NCBI RefSeq assembly: GCF_000025005.1
Contig: NC_013525.1
Span: 1,065,501 to 1,129,500 of the forward strand
Direction: 5' to 3'
DNA: 64,000 bases
Source: Thermobaculum terrenum ATCC BAA-798
Lineage (GTDB): Bacteria > Chloroflexota > Chloroflexia > Thermobaculales > Thermobaculaceae
How positions within the stretch are numbered: position 1 is the first letter of the stretch; the number at the start of each line of letters is the position of its first letter. The position numbers were made by a program, and so were the translations under genes. Below, piece after piece: positions 29,901-37,412 of this stretch. Under the pieces are notes generated by a model. That model was not told the origin of the DNA and did not search any database. It saw only the letters and a program-made list of their open reading frames with translations.

Positions 29901-31373
29901 TTAGTCTATGAGTCTGACGGTATTCTGAAATGGTGACGGGTTGCCAGACTGTGGAGGCGCATTCACCGATATGGAAGGGAAGTAGCCCTTTATCTCCGAG
30001 CTGCTAGTAAAGCTCTGGACCGGATAGCTTGATGCATTGGGCTGGTAGGGATCGTAGAACCTGTATATCCTCCAATCCCTGAGACTTACTCTATTTACAT
30101 CTCCTCCCGACCCGGTCAGAGTGACAAATTTACCCCTTTGAGTTGAGCTCTTCGAGCTTTGGAATGTCTCTGCCTTATCCCAGAGATATACTGCTACTAG
30201 TGCGTAGTTGCCTCCACACGAGTCCTTACCTACTACATGGTTGTGCACATATTCCTTCATGGCATCTGATATGTTGTTCCCAAGATTGCCGGTAATAACC
30301 TCTACCTTGTCTCCATAGTTGGAATAGGTGGAGGTGCGGTTTATCTGCCAGCTTGAGAGTTTTCCACTGTAGCTTGGAATAGTAGGCTCGTTGTCAGCGT
30401 CTGAAGGTGGGGCTATATAGCTTCCAGCGGTTAGCTTGATACTCAACCCGTTTCTGAACCACTGCACTAATGAATCATGCACGTCGCTACCGTTCAGGTT
30501 AGCTGGAGGTCCCTCGGTATCTCCATACGGATCGTCGTTATCGCTGAGGAACTCAGTAATCATCTGCACGTGATTTGGGATAGTACCGGCGACTTTATTT
30601 GAGGGGTCATAATTCAACTCCTGTACATATGCCGAGTATTTGCCAACATAGAACAGCCCTTTGAAGTCTCCCACGGTTGATCCCGAGTCGTTTGGTGACC
30701 AAAACACTACAGGTGGGGGGCAAGCACCGTTTGTGGGAAACTCAGTTAGAGCATTTCCAGTGTACTTGCGAACCATGGGCCATACCCCGGTTGGTGGGTA
30801 CTTGGGCTTAGAAACTGGGAATATCTGTGCTGCCGCTGTAGCTCCGACCGACATCTTATTTCTTCCTAGGACAGTGGCAAGGAATGTAGAGTAGGTGCGC
30901 TTGATGTTCACCCTTACTATAGCTGTACCGCTAGGTACCTGGCCGTTTGATGTCGGGCTTCGGGCTAGGAGGCTCTTATTGACATTAAGGTACTCAATGC
31001 AAAATGGTCCGCTTGAACAACCTCCTGCCGCTCCATAAGATGATCCTGGAGGAGTTATTCCGCTGTTGGCATCTATGTATCTCCTTACCGTATCCCTTAT
31101 ATTTTGATCGTTTACCAGAAATGTCCAACTGCCGTCACTGGTACCTTGCAGGTTGTCGGCAAGCTGGTTAGTAGCTGCGAGCGCTGCTGCATCCACAGCG
31201 TTTTGCATGAACCTTCTCTGTGAATAAGCCATGCCCAGGTCTATTCCCATAGCGATGAAACCTATTAGTACTACCGATAGTAGCGCGAACAGTACGAGGG
31301 ATTGCCCGCTTCTTGGGACAAATAACTTTCCAGTTCTAGCTCTTATACTCATTGGTCTTCTCACACTTTTCAT
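29901..31373 (-). CDS. tadG: TadG-like pilus assembly protein (Tad domain)
   Basis: A 490-residue protein with a basic N-terminus then R-S-G-Q-S-L-V-L-F-A-L and a transmembrane stretch (about 24-46), followed by QRRFMQNAVDAAALAATNQLA. These are the hallmarks of the Tad/TadG-like N-terminal domain. The remaining 400 residues are Ser/Thr/Tyr/Asn-rich with several cysteines (GGCSSGPFCIEYL, GACPPP, DSCGG), consistent with an extracellular, possibly disulphide-bonded, domain. The vWA domain often found in TadG is not obvious here; a vWA domain is instead fused to the TadC homologue. Its ATG overlaps the upstream TadE stop by four bases. Confidence 0.88.
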   Translation of the reverse strand: MKSVRRPMSIRARTGKLFVPRSGQSLVLFALLSVVLIGFIAMGIDLGMAYSQRRFMQNAVDAAALAATNQLADNLQGTSDGSWTFLVNDQNIRDTVRRYIDANSGITPPGSSYGAAGGCSSGPFCIEYLNVNKSLLARSPTSNGQVPSGTAIVRVNIKRTYSTFLATVLGRNKMSVGATAAAQIFPVSKPKYPPTGVWPMVRKYTGNALTEFPTNGACPPPVVFWSPNDSGSTVGDFKGLFYVGKYSAYVQELNYDPSNKVAGTIPNHVQMITEFLSDNDDPYGDTEGPPANLNGSDVHDSLVQWFRNGLSIKLTAGSYIAPPSDADNEPTIPSYSGKLSSWQINRTSTYSNYGDKVEVITGNLGNNISDAMKEYVHNHVVGKDSCGGNYALVAVYLWDKAETFQSSKSSTQRGKFVTLTGSGGDVNRVSLRDWRIYRFYDPYQPNASSYPVQSFTSSSEIKGYFPSISVNAPPQSGNPSPFQNTVRLID

Positions 31374-31777
31374 TGTTCCAGTGACATCTCCGAACTTGCC
31401 CTAAGGTTTATTTGGCCCCCTGGGATCAGGTTGGATACCAAAGGGGTTATAGGCCTGAAGTTGTAGCTTATGCTCACCTTGATGCTGCCGTTGGGGGATG
31501 TACCGGAGCGTGTGATCGTTACATTTGAGTTCGAGAGTGGCACCCCGGTAGATTTTTGTAGCACCGTGTTGATGATCTCGGCATCTGAATGTGATTTGAC
31601 TATCCCGTAGCGTGCACCTTCCCTAGCTGCGTTGGCTATAGCGTTGTAGTACCAAATGGCTCTGCCGAAATCCACGGTAAGCATTATGAGCAGAAGCATA
31701 ATAGGGATAGTCAGAGCGAATTCGACTATCGCTTGTCCTGGCAGGTGTTTATTGTTCCTTATAATGCTTCTGCTCAT
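31370..31777 (-). CDS. TadE-like pseudopilin (first copy upstream of tadG)
   Basis: A 135-residue TadE-type protein: short basic head, P-G-Q-A-I-V-E-F-A-L at the putative processing site with the family Glu, one membrane helix (about 20-42), then NAIANAAREGARYG and a beta-strand C-domain. TadE proteins are minor pseudopilins. It follows its neighbour after ten bases and overlaps tadG, so it is translationally coupled. A GGCAGGAG site precedes the ATG. Confidence 0.92.
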   Translation of the reverse strand: MSRSIIRNNKHLPGQAIVEFALTIPIMLLLIMLTVDFGRAIWYYNAIANAAREGARYGIVKSHSDAEIINTVLQKSTGVPLSNSNVTITRSGTSPNGSIKVSISYNFRPITPLVSNLIPGGQINLRASSEMSLEQ

Positions 31778-31787
31778 ATGCTCCTGC

Positions 31788-32225
31788 CTAAGGGTTTAGT
31801 GTGATCTGTGCTGCTGGCATCCTGCTGGTGGCTCTCAGGTTTATGTTCTGACCTAATAGCTGTTGCACCAAGGGCGTTATTAGCTTGAAGTTATACTGCA
31901 CTGTAACGCTCACATATCTGTCACCCGTGCTGGGATCTACGGTAGGTCCTGAGGGTGTGACCGTTATATATGGTCCTAAGGCGCCAGCCTCTCTTACCGC
32001 TATCGATATAGCCTGCCCACTTTGATCCGTGTGGAGCGAATAGTACCTAGCGCCCTCGCGAGCGGCATTGGTAATGGTTTCCTGAAAGTAGAAAGCCCTA
32101 CCTAGATCCAGCAAACCCAGGGTGATGAGCAGCAACACTGGTAAAATCAGAGCAAACTCTACTATAGACTGCCCCTCTAACGCCTTACATTTCCTTGGTG
32201 CCTGTCTATACTCGTACATACTCAA
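31788..32225 (-). CDS. TadE-like pseudopilin (second copy)
   Basis: A 145-residue protein with the same layout as its neighbour: E-G-Q-S-I-V-E-F-A-L, one membrane helix and ITNAAREGARYYSLH. The two copies are clearly paralogous in the N-terminal half and around the N-F-x-I-T-P-L-V motif in the C-domain. The start is TTG 32225 or ATG 32219; neither has a strong ribosome site. Confidence 0.9.
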   Translation of the reverse strand: MSMYEYRQAPRKCKALEGQSIVEFALILPVLLLITLGLLDLGRAFYFQETITNAAREGARYYSLHTDQSGQAISIAVREAGALGPYITVTPSGPTVDPSTGDRYVSVTVQYNFKLITPLVQQLLGQNINLRATSRMPAAQITLNP

Positions 32226-32247
32226 GTTAAGATTGTCCTGTATGTTT

Positions 32248-32439
32248 TTATGGGAAAGCGTTTACTGCTCTGTAGTAGTAGGTCAATAGGGTTTGCCCAA
32301 ATAGATCAAGAGCTGCAAATACCACTAGCGCTACCACTAGAATAATGACAGCGTACTCCACAAGTCCTTGGCCCTCCACTGCCAGGAGCAGTTTCCCGGG
32401 TAGTTGGTTGATCCTACGAGATAGGTTTTGTAGATTCAT
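32248..32439 (-). CDS. Flp-type pilin (second pilin of operon)
   Basis: A 63-residue prepilin with a 28-residue leader, E-G-Q-G-L-V-E-Y-A processing region with the conserved Glu5-Tyr6, then a hydrophobic helix (V-I-I-L-V-V-A-L-V-V-F-A) and a short aromatic tail. Flp pilins form the shaft of Tad pili and are cut by a TadV/CpaA peptidase, which is not encoded in this window. It is transcribed after the hairpin at 32477-32512. Confidence 0.9.
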   Translation of the reverse strand: MNLQNLSRRINQLPGKLLLAVEGQGLVEYAVIILVVALVVFAALDLFGQTLLTYYYRAVNAFP

Positions 32440-32476
32440 CCTAAAATTCTCCTGGCTCGTTATTGTGGAGATTATG

Positions 32477-32512
32477 GCTAAGGGCCAGCTGTAAGTACAG
32501 CTGGCCCTTAGC
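32477..32512 (-). other. Perfect 16-bp stem-loop between the two pilin genes
   Basis: GCTAAGGGCCAGCTGT and ACAGCTGGCCCTTAGC pair perfectly across an AAGT loop, 20 bases after the first pilin stop and 37 bases before the second pilin start. There is no T run after it on the minus strand, so it is not a standard intrinsic terminator; it could protect the upstream pilin mRNA or attenuate read-through. Confidence 0.85.
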
Positions 32513-32532
32513 TTAGGGGGCTGAACCTGAGA

Positions 32533-32751
32533 TTAGCTACCCGATCCTGATAGAGTCTGTGTGATCCTCTGGAATACGTTGCTTATTTGGCCACCGAGCA
32601 ATCCCAGTGCAACAATCGCTGCGATGCTTACCAGTACGATGATAAGTGCGTACTCTACCATGCCCTGGCCTTCCCTGGGATTCATGGCTGACTCGAGGGC
32701 AAGGTTCACCTCGGTCATCAACCTTACATACAACTCGTTTAGCTTCTGCAT
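32533..32751 (-). CDS. Flp-type pilin (first and probably major pilin)
   Basis: The start is set at ATG 32751, just after AAGGAGA; the frame is open upstream but the extra residues are not pilin-like. The 72-residue prepilin has a leader of about 27 residues, then E-G-Q-G-M-V-E-Y-A-L processing region, a hydrophobic helix (I-I-V-L-V-S-I-A-A-I-V-A-L-G-L-L) and a Ser/Gly-ending tail. First gene of the Tad operon and immediately before the stable hairpin, as expected for a highly expressed pilin. Confidence 0.9.
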   Translation of the reverse strand: MQKLNELYVRLMTEVNLALESAMNPREGQGMVEYALIIVLVSIAAIVALGLLGGQISNVFQRITQTLSGSGS

Positions 32752-32866
32752 TTCCGTCTCCTTTTGTTTTATATTTGGGGTGTTCCCGCTTGATATCTTC
32801 AGTATATTGATGCCTTCTGAACAATGCATGAATGCGACTAGCAGATTACATAACAGTTCTGTTAGA

Positions 32867-34318
32867 TTAGATACGATCCTTGCACCGCCATATGGCATCT
32901 TGTCGAGCATATATAACGGCAGTTTCATCTTTGTAGACCAACCTCCAACCTTTGATTCGTTCAAAGGCTGGTGATGAGTGAGCGGGGAATATTGCGTAGC
33001 GTGCAGGAGATTGTTGTACTATCTGTTCCCAACCATGTGACTGGTTGACAACTTTCAGATAATTCTGGAAAAGCTGTTTGCTGTATAACACCTCGGCTCT
33101 GCCATCAAATGACACCGGATAGGAGGCATTTGTTTCCCAGATTATGAAGCCGCCCCAGTTATAATCGTTCCACACAGGTGCAGGGCTACCACAAGCAGTT
33201 AGCTCTTGTACAGCCATTCTTGGGAAAGTGAAGCTACTGCTATCTGTAGCGCTTGGCGTTCTAAGTAGCGATAGTACAAGAATGCTGGCCAGGAGAATAG
33301 CTGTTGACAACACACTTACCTTTCTAATGATTATTGGGTTGGCGAATAGCCCATGTGTGAAGAGAGCTTTAAGCTTTCTTTTTTCAGTAAGCGAGAGCAG
33401 TATTGAGTAAACTAGCAAGGGTATCAAAAAGGATGTATAACGAGCTGTCTGGATAGTGGGAAGTATGAGTCCTAAGGCTCCGATGGCCCTGGGTTCCCAC
33501 CTAAGTATGCCCAGAGAGCATGCCGCTAACAGCAATATAGCTGTAGGAAGGAGCGATAACTTAAGTGGTTGGAGAGAAGTCCAGTCTAGGTTGTACTGTT
33601 GGGTATAAGCTCCAGTCCACTGCATTGCAGGCCAGCGCCAGAGAATATTCCATTGGGGATTAAGGAGAAATAGTAATATCCCCGTCAGGATTGATGCGCA
33701 AGCTAGTAATCCGGATTTTATCTGTTTCGATGTAAGCCACACTAAGGCGGAAACGGTCATTATTGCAAAGCCAACCTGAAATGTAGCATGGGCATTTGCC
33801 CACAATCCCAAGATAAGGCCGCTGATAACTGCCTTATTAGGTGTAAATGGTAGGTCTAGCATCAACACCAGCAAGCTGAACAACATGAATCCTATTACAT
33901 GAGGTCTGGCTCCTGTGTACGGAAATATTGCCAGTATTGAAAGCAACAACATAGAAGCTTCTAATAGTGGGTGCAGGGTGAATCTGCTAATAAGCAGGGC
34001 TAAGGGTAGCAGGGTAAGGACCATTCCAAGTCCTGAGAAGATCTGCAAGCCCCTGTATCCCATCAGACTCCAGATTAGATACAGAAGTTTGTCTACTTGG
34101 GCATAGTGTGCTATTACTCTCTGGCCGTCAGCAGACCAAGAGAAGTGATCAATGTAAGGGCTTATTCCTTGCTCTAAGGCAGCTCTTCCAGTAGCTAAAT
34201 GCCAATAAATATCGTAGTCCTGCCACGAGAGATAACTGGAGTAGAAAGCCATTATCAGCAGGATAGCCGCGACAGGTGAGAAAAAATATCTACCTGCTCC
34301 TTTGTTATCTCCAGACAT
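32867..34318 (-). CDS. Polytopic membrane protein, GT-C-glycosyltransferase-like, function unknown
   Basis: A 483-residue protein with about ten to eleven membrane helices and a C-terminal soluble domain (about 380-483). An early acidic loop reads Q-D-Y-D-I-Y-W-H-L-A-T-G-R, the kind of D-x-D loop found after the first helix in GT-C-type lipid-sugar transferases, but I cannot confirm the family. The C-terminal region has W-N-D-Y-N-W-G-G-F and F-D-G-R-A-E-V motifs typical of related uncharacterised proteins. It lies 115 bases upstream of the first pilin on the same strand, so it may act on pili or be unrelated. It is divergent from the ATPase at 34520. Confidence 0.65.
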   Translation of the reverse strand: MSGDNKGAGRYFFSPVAAILLIMAFYSSYLSWQDYDIYWHLATGRAALEQGISPYIDHFSWSADGQRVIAHYAQVDKLLYLIWSLMGYRGLQIFSGLGMVLTLLPLALLISRFTLHPLLEASMLLLSILAIFPYTGARPHVIGFMLFSLLVLMLDLPFTPNKAVISGLILGLWANAHATFQVGFAIMTVSALVWLTSKQIKSGLLACASILTGILLFLLNPQWNILWRWPAMQWTGAYTQQYNLDWTSLQPLKLSLLPTAILLLAACSLGILRWEPRAIGALGLILPTIQTARYTSFLIPLLVYSILLSLTEKRKLKALFTHGLFANPIIIRKVSVLSTAILLASILVLSLLRTPSATDSSSFTFPRMAVQELTACGSPAPVWNDYNWGGFIIWETNASYPVSFDGRAEVLYSKQLFQNYLKVVNQSHGWEQIVQQSPARYAIFPAHSSPAFERIKGWRLVYKDETAVIYARQDAIWRCKDRI

Positions 34319-34519
34319 TACAAATCTTTCCCTAATCTCTAGGACTTTGCTGTAGCAAGCTTAAGTATGCTTCTGAGAATGACTTTAGAGCTAGCGGTTA
34401 TTGTGAGAAAGAGATGAAAGATCACTTAGAAATCATGACACTTTAGTCATTTTGGGCGATTACTTATTGTAAAGAACTGTTATCCCCTGTTAGACTCAAG
34501 CTTAGGAGTTGGATCATAC

Positions 34520-35545
34520 ATGTTGAACACAAAGGGTACTTCTATCACAGCTTTCTCTCTTCACGAGCTAATGGACGATCTCCATCGTAGGTCGTTGCAA
34601 GGTAACCTAACCGCCTCTGAGTGTTACCCAACTGGTATTCGTGCTCTGGATAGGAGAATTGCAGGTGGGCTTAGGAGGGGTAACCTCTTCCTGCTAGGTG
34701 GAGGAGAAGGTGCTGGTAAGACCACTTTTGCTCTTCAGATAGCACGCAATATGGCTATCGAAGGGGTAGATGTGATCTATATATGTTATGAGCATTCCGA
34801 AGAGGAGCTGATGCTTAGGCTGATATCTATGGAAAGCACACGTAAATTACCCAATGGCGATGTGGTGGGATTAAGGTTGTCAGATCTATATGATGAGCTT
34901 CGATCGGCCAATAGGTCTCCATCTGGTGCATTAGCAAAGCTTGAGGGCGATCAATATGGTCGTTTGGCTCTCGAGAAGATGGAGGGTTATGCCTCCAGGT
35001 TCAGGATTGCAAAGGCTTCTTCTGCCAGTACTGACCTCGATGTTATTTCAAGGTTAGTAGATGAGCATATATCTAATGGAAGCAAGAGGCTATTTCTGGT
35101 GATCGATTACCTTCAAAAGATCTATAGCAACGAGCGTGCTCTGAGCGAAGAGGATAGAACTGGAAAGGTAGTTGAGGGGCTTAAGGACCTTGCACTGAGT
35201 CGTGAGGTCCCGATCCTAGCTATCGTCGCGGCTGATAAAGAGGGTATCCGTGCGCGGAGGCTCAGGTCTTACCACCTCAGAGGGTCATCAGCTCTATTGT
35301 ACGAAGCCGACTTGATCGTAGTAATGAACGAAAAGAGTCGAATTGTCTCCAGGCAGGCAGTTGATCTTACGGCTTACAAGGCGATACAGATGTCAGGCTG
35401 GGTGGTATTTAGTATAGAGAAGAACAGGTTGGGAAGAGATCTGATAGATTTTCAGCTCAAGAAGATGTTCAACTTCTCCATGTTCGATCCCTCGGGTGAT
35501 GCTGTACCGGAGCCGTTAGTTGATGACACGGTTCATATAGAGTAG
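34520..35545 (+). CDS. Stand-alone RecA-fold ATPase related to DnaB C-terminal domain / KaiC
   Basis: A 341-residue protein. From about residue 38 it follows the DnaB-C/RadA/KaiC pattern: P-T-G-I-R-A-L-D-R-R-I-A-G-G-L-R-R-G-N, Walker A GGGEGAGKTT (about 63-72), Y-I-C-Y-E-H-S-E-E-E-L-x-x-R-L, Walker B LFLVIDYLQKI (about 192-202), then a glutamine/arginine-poor equivalent of DnaB motif 4 (IEKNRLGRDLIDFQL). There is no DnaB N-terminal, primase-binding domain, so it is not the replicative helicase. Two histidine kinases and receivers surround it, recalling KaiC-like signalling ATPases. Function unknown. Confidence 0.7.
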   Translation: MLNTKGTSITAFSLHELMDDLHRRSLQGNLTASECYPTGIRALDRRIAGGLRRGNLFLLGGGEGAGKTTFALQIARNMAIEGVDVIYICYEHSEEELMLRLISMESTRKLPNGDVVGLRLSDLYDELRSANRSPSGALAKLEGDQYGRLALEKMEGYASRFRIAKASSASTDLDVISRLVDEHISNGSKRLFLVIDYLQKIYSNERALSEEDRTGKVVEGLKDLALSREVPILAIVAADKEGIRARRLRSYHLRGSSALLYEADLIVVMNEKSRIVSRQAVDLTAYKAIQMSGWVVFSIEKNRLGRDLIDFQLKKMFNFSMFDPSGDAVPEPLVDDTVHIE

Positions 35546-35617
35546 ATTCACCTTTCTGTCATGTGCCAACATTGCCTTGTTAATCTACCTTTCAGATAAA
35601 GGCAGTATGCTAAATGC

Positions 35618-37042
35618 ATGACTCTGTTGCTATCTTACAGTGATACTATTACTTGGGCAGCCATCATGCTACTTTTGGCTGGTATAGCTGCTCTTGTCCT
35701 AACACTTGGTAAGGCAAAGATAATCTCCTCTCCTGCTCCTATAGTTTTTATTTCCAGCCTTATGATAGTGGTTGCCTCGGGAGCTATATTTCTAATTACC
35801 CTCAAGGATGGCCTGGAGCGTGGAAGGCTACAGGACTTTCTAATGCTGGCCTTGATCCTCCTTTGTATGGTGCTGCTTTCAGGAGTTGTGCTTCTCAAAT
35901 TTAGTGTGCAGCAGGATCTGAAATTAAGGAGTGCTATTCAGTGCTGGAATGCGATGTTTAACAGTTCCACAGATGGCATGGTGCTCTTAGATAGCAACCT
36001 GCGCGTCAAGATGATGAATGAAGCTGCTAGAAGGATATTGATGTTAGATGACAGAGCTGAGGGGAGATCAATAGGTGATCTCCTCAGGCTGTCTGATCGT
36101 GGGTTAGAAGCTGATCTGGAACAGATTGCTGCCCGTAACTCTGAAAGTTCGCTAATGGTCACTTTAGATGGAAAGGATGGGCAAGAGCATCGTGCTGCGC
36201 TTTCGGTATATAGGATAAATGACTTGCTAGGTTCGGGGGATATGCTCTTGATCCTGAGGGATATTACCAATCTGGAGAGGTTTGAACGTAAAAGAGCCCT
36301 GCTTCAAGCTAGGGAAGAGATGTTGAGGATAGCCGACCATGAGATACGTACTCCAGTGTCCGTAATTAGGGGATGTGCGGAGTTGATCAAGAAGGATCGA
36401 GAATTTATCCCACTAAAGGTTATGCATCATGTAGATCTCATGACTTCACAGGCCGAACGCATAGTTGATTTACTTCATCGTATTGCTCACGGCAGCACTG
36501 GTACATCTCTCAGCTTGCATCAACATGATACCGATTTGGTACAGCTAGTAAGAGAGGTTGTACACAGGTTTGAAGTTACACATTCTTCCCAAAGGGTAGT
36601 GTTTTATTCCCAAGTGGAAAAATTCGAGGTCTTTGCTGATCACACTTTACTAGAACAGGCAATAGCTAACGTCATCAATAATGGTCTCAAATATTCTCCT
36701 GAGGAGACGCAGGTAGTTGTACATCTCGAAACGATAGAAGCCGATGGGCTGCTTATAAAAATATCTGACCAAGGTAAGGGTATACTACCCCGAGAAAAAG
36801 GACTGATATTTGAACCTTTCTCTCGGGGTAGCAACGTTGGGGATGTATCTGGTGCAGGTCTAGGTCTCTACTTTGCCCGTATGATAGTGGAATCTCATGG
36901 CGGTAAGATTTGGGTTGAAGACAACGTACCAAAGGGCTCTATATTCTGTATAACTTTCCCTAGGCACTTATTACTAGAGACAACGGGTAATACTAACTAC
37001 TCTACTAATAAGAGAAGGAGTTTGGCTAGTTTAACTAGCTAG
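35618..37042 (+). CDS. Membrane sensor histidine kinase with PAS domain
   Basis: A 474-residue kinase. Three or so membrane helices (about 10-30, 42-62, 75-95) have almost no external loop, then a PAS-like domain (about 110-215), HisKA with the phosphorylatable His in ADHEIRTPVSVI (about 248), and HATPase with N-V-I-N-N-G-L-K-Y-S (N box), D-Q-G-K-G-I (G1) and G-A-G-L-G-L-Y (G2). The extended membrane part suggests sensing within the bilayer. A lone receiver follows after 15 bases and is the likely partner. Confidence 0.93.
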   Translation: MTLLLSYSDTITWAAIMLLLAGIAALVLTLGKAKIISSPAPIVFISSLMIVVASGAIFLITLKDGLERGRLQDFLMLALILLCMVLLSGVVLLKFSVQQDLKLRSAIQCWNAMFNSSTDGMVLLDSNLRVKMMNEAARRILMLDDRAEGRSIGDLLRLSDRGLEADLEQIAARNSESSLMVTLDGKDGQEHRAALSVYRINDLLGSGDMLLILRDITNLERFERKRALLQAREEMLRIADHEIRTPVSVIRGCAELIKKDREFIPLKVMHHVDLMTSQAERIVDLLHRIAHGSTGTSLSLHQHDTDLVQLVREVVHRFEVTHSSQRVVFYSQVEKFEVFADHTLLEQAIANVINNGLKYSPEETQVVVHLETIEADGLLIKISDQGKGILPREKGLIFEPFSRGSNVGDVSGAGLGLYFARMIVESHGGKIWVEDNVPKGSIFCITFPRHLLLETTGNTNYSTNKRRSLASLTS

Positions 37043-37057
37043 AATTGGAATGCCTAC

Positions 37058-37411
37058 ATGGTAGTAATCGTAGATGATGAACCAGAAATGCGTGAACTTC
37101 TAGTAGAGATGTTGGACCGCGAGGATATAGAAGCCTTGGCCGTGGATCCTTCTAACTCTATGGAAGCAATAAGACGTCTCCAACCGGAAGTTGTTTTGCT
37201 CGATATAACTATGCCTTCTATAAGCGGCTACGATATCCTTGAAAACATTAGATCTGATCCTTTATTGTGTGATACTTTTGTCATTATGGTCACAGGTTTA
37301 GCTGGTATAGAAGAAGTTGCTGCAGGCTTAGAAAGAGGTGCAGATGATTACATAACAAAGCCTTTTTCCATGGAGGAGCTAGTTGTCCGAGTTCGACGAG
37401 GCTTCAGATAG
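37058..37411 (+). CDS. Single-domain response regulator
   Basis: A 117-residue CheY-like receiver without output domain: V-I-V-D-D-E-P acid pair near 5-8, phosphoacceptor Asp in VVLLDITMP (about 49), Thr in M-V-T-G (about 79) and Lys in ITKPFSM (about 101). It probably accepts phosphate from the kinase directly upstream. Its TAG is one base from the stop of the convergent kinase gene. Confidence 0.94.
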   Translation: MVVIVDDEPEMRELLVEMLDREDIEALAVDPSNSMEAIRRLQPEVVLLDITMPSISGYDILENIRSDPLLCDTFVIMVTGLAGIEEVAAGLERGADDYITKPFSMEELVVRVRRGFR

Positions 37412-37412
37412 T

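Noticed and set aside
34435-34450. ATGAC-N6-GTCAT inverted repeat upstream of the ATPase gene
   Set aside because: Arms of five bases only, with no matching site elsewhere in the window.
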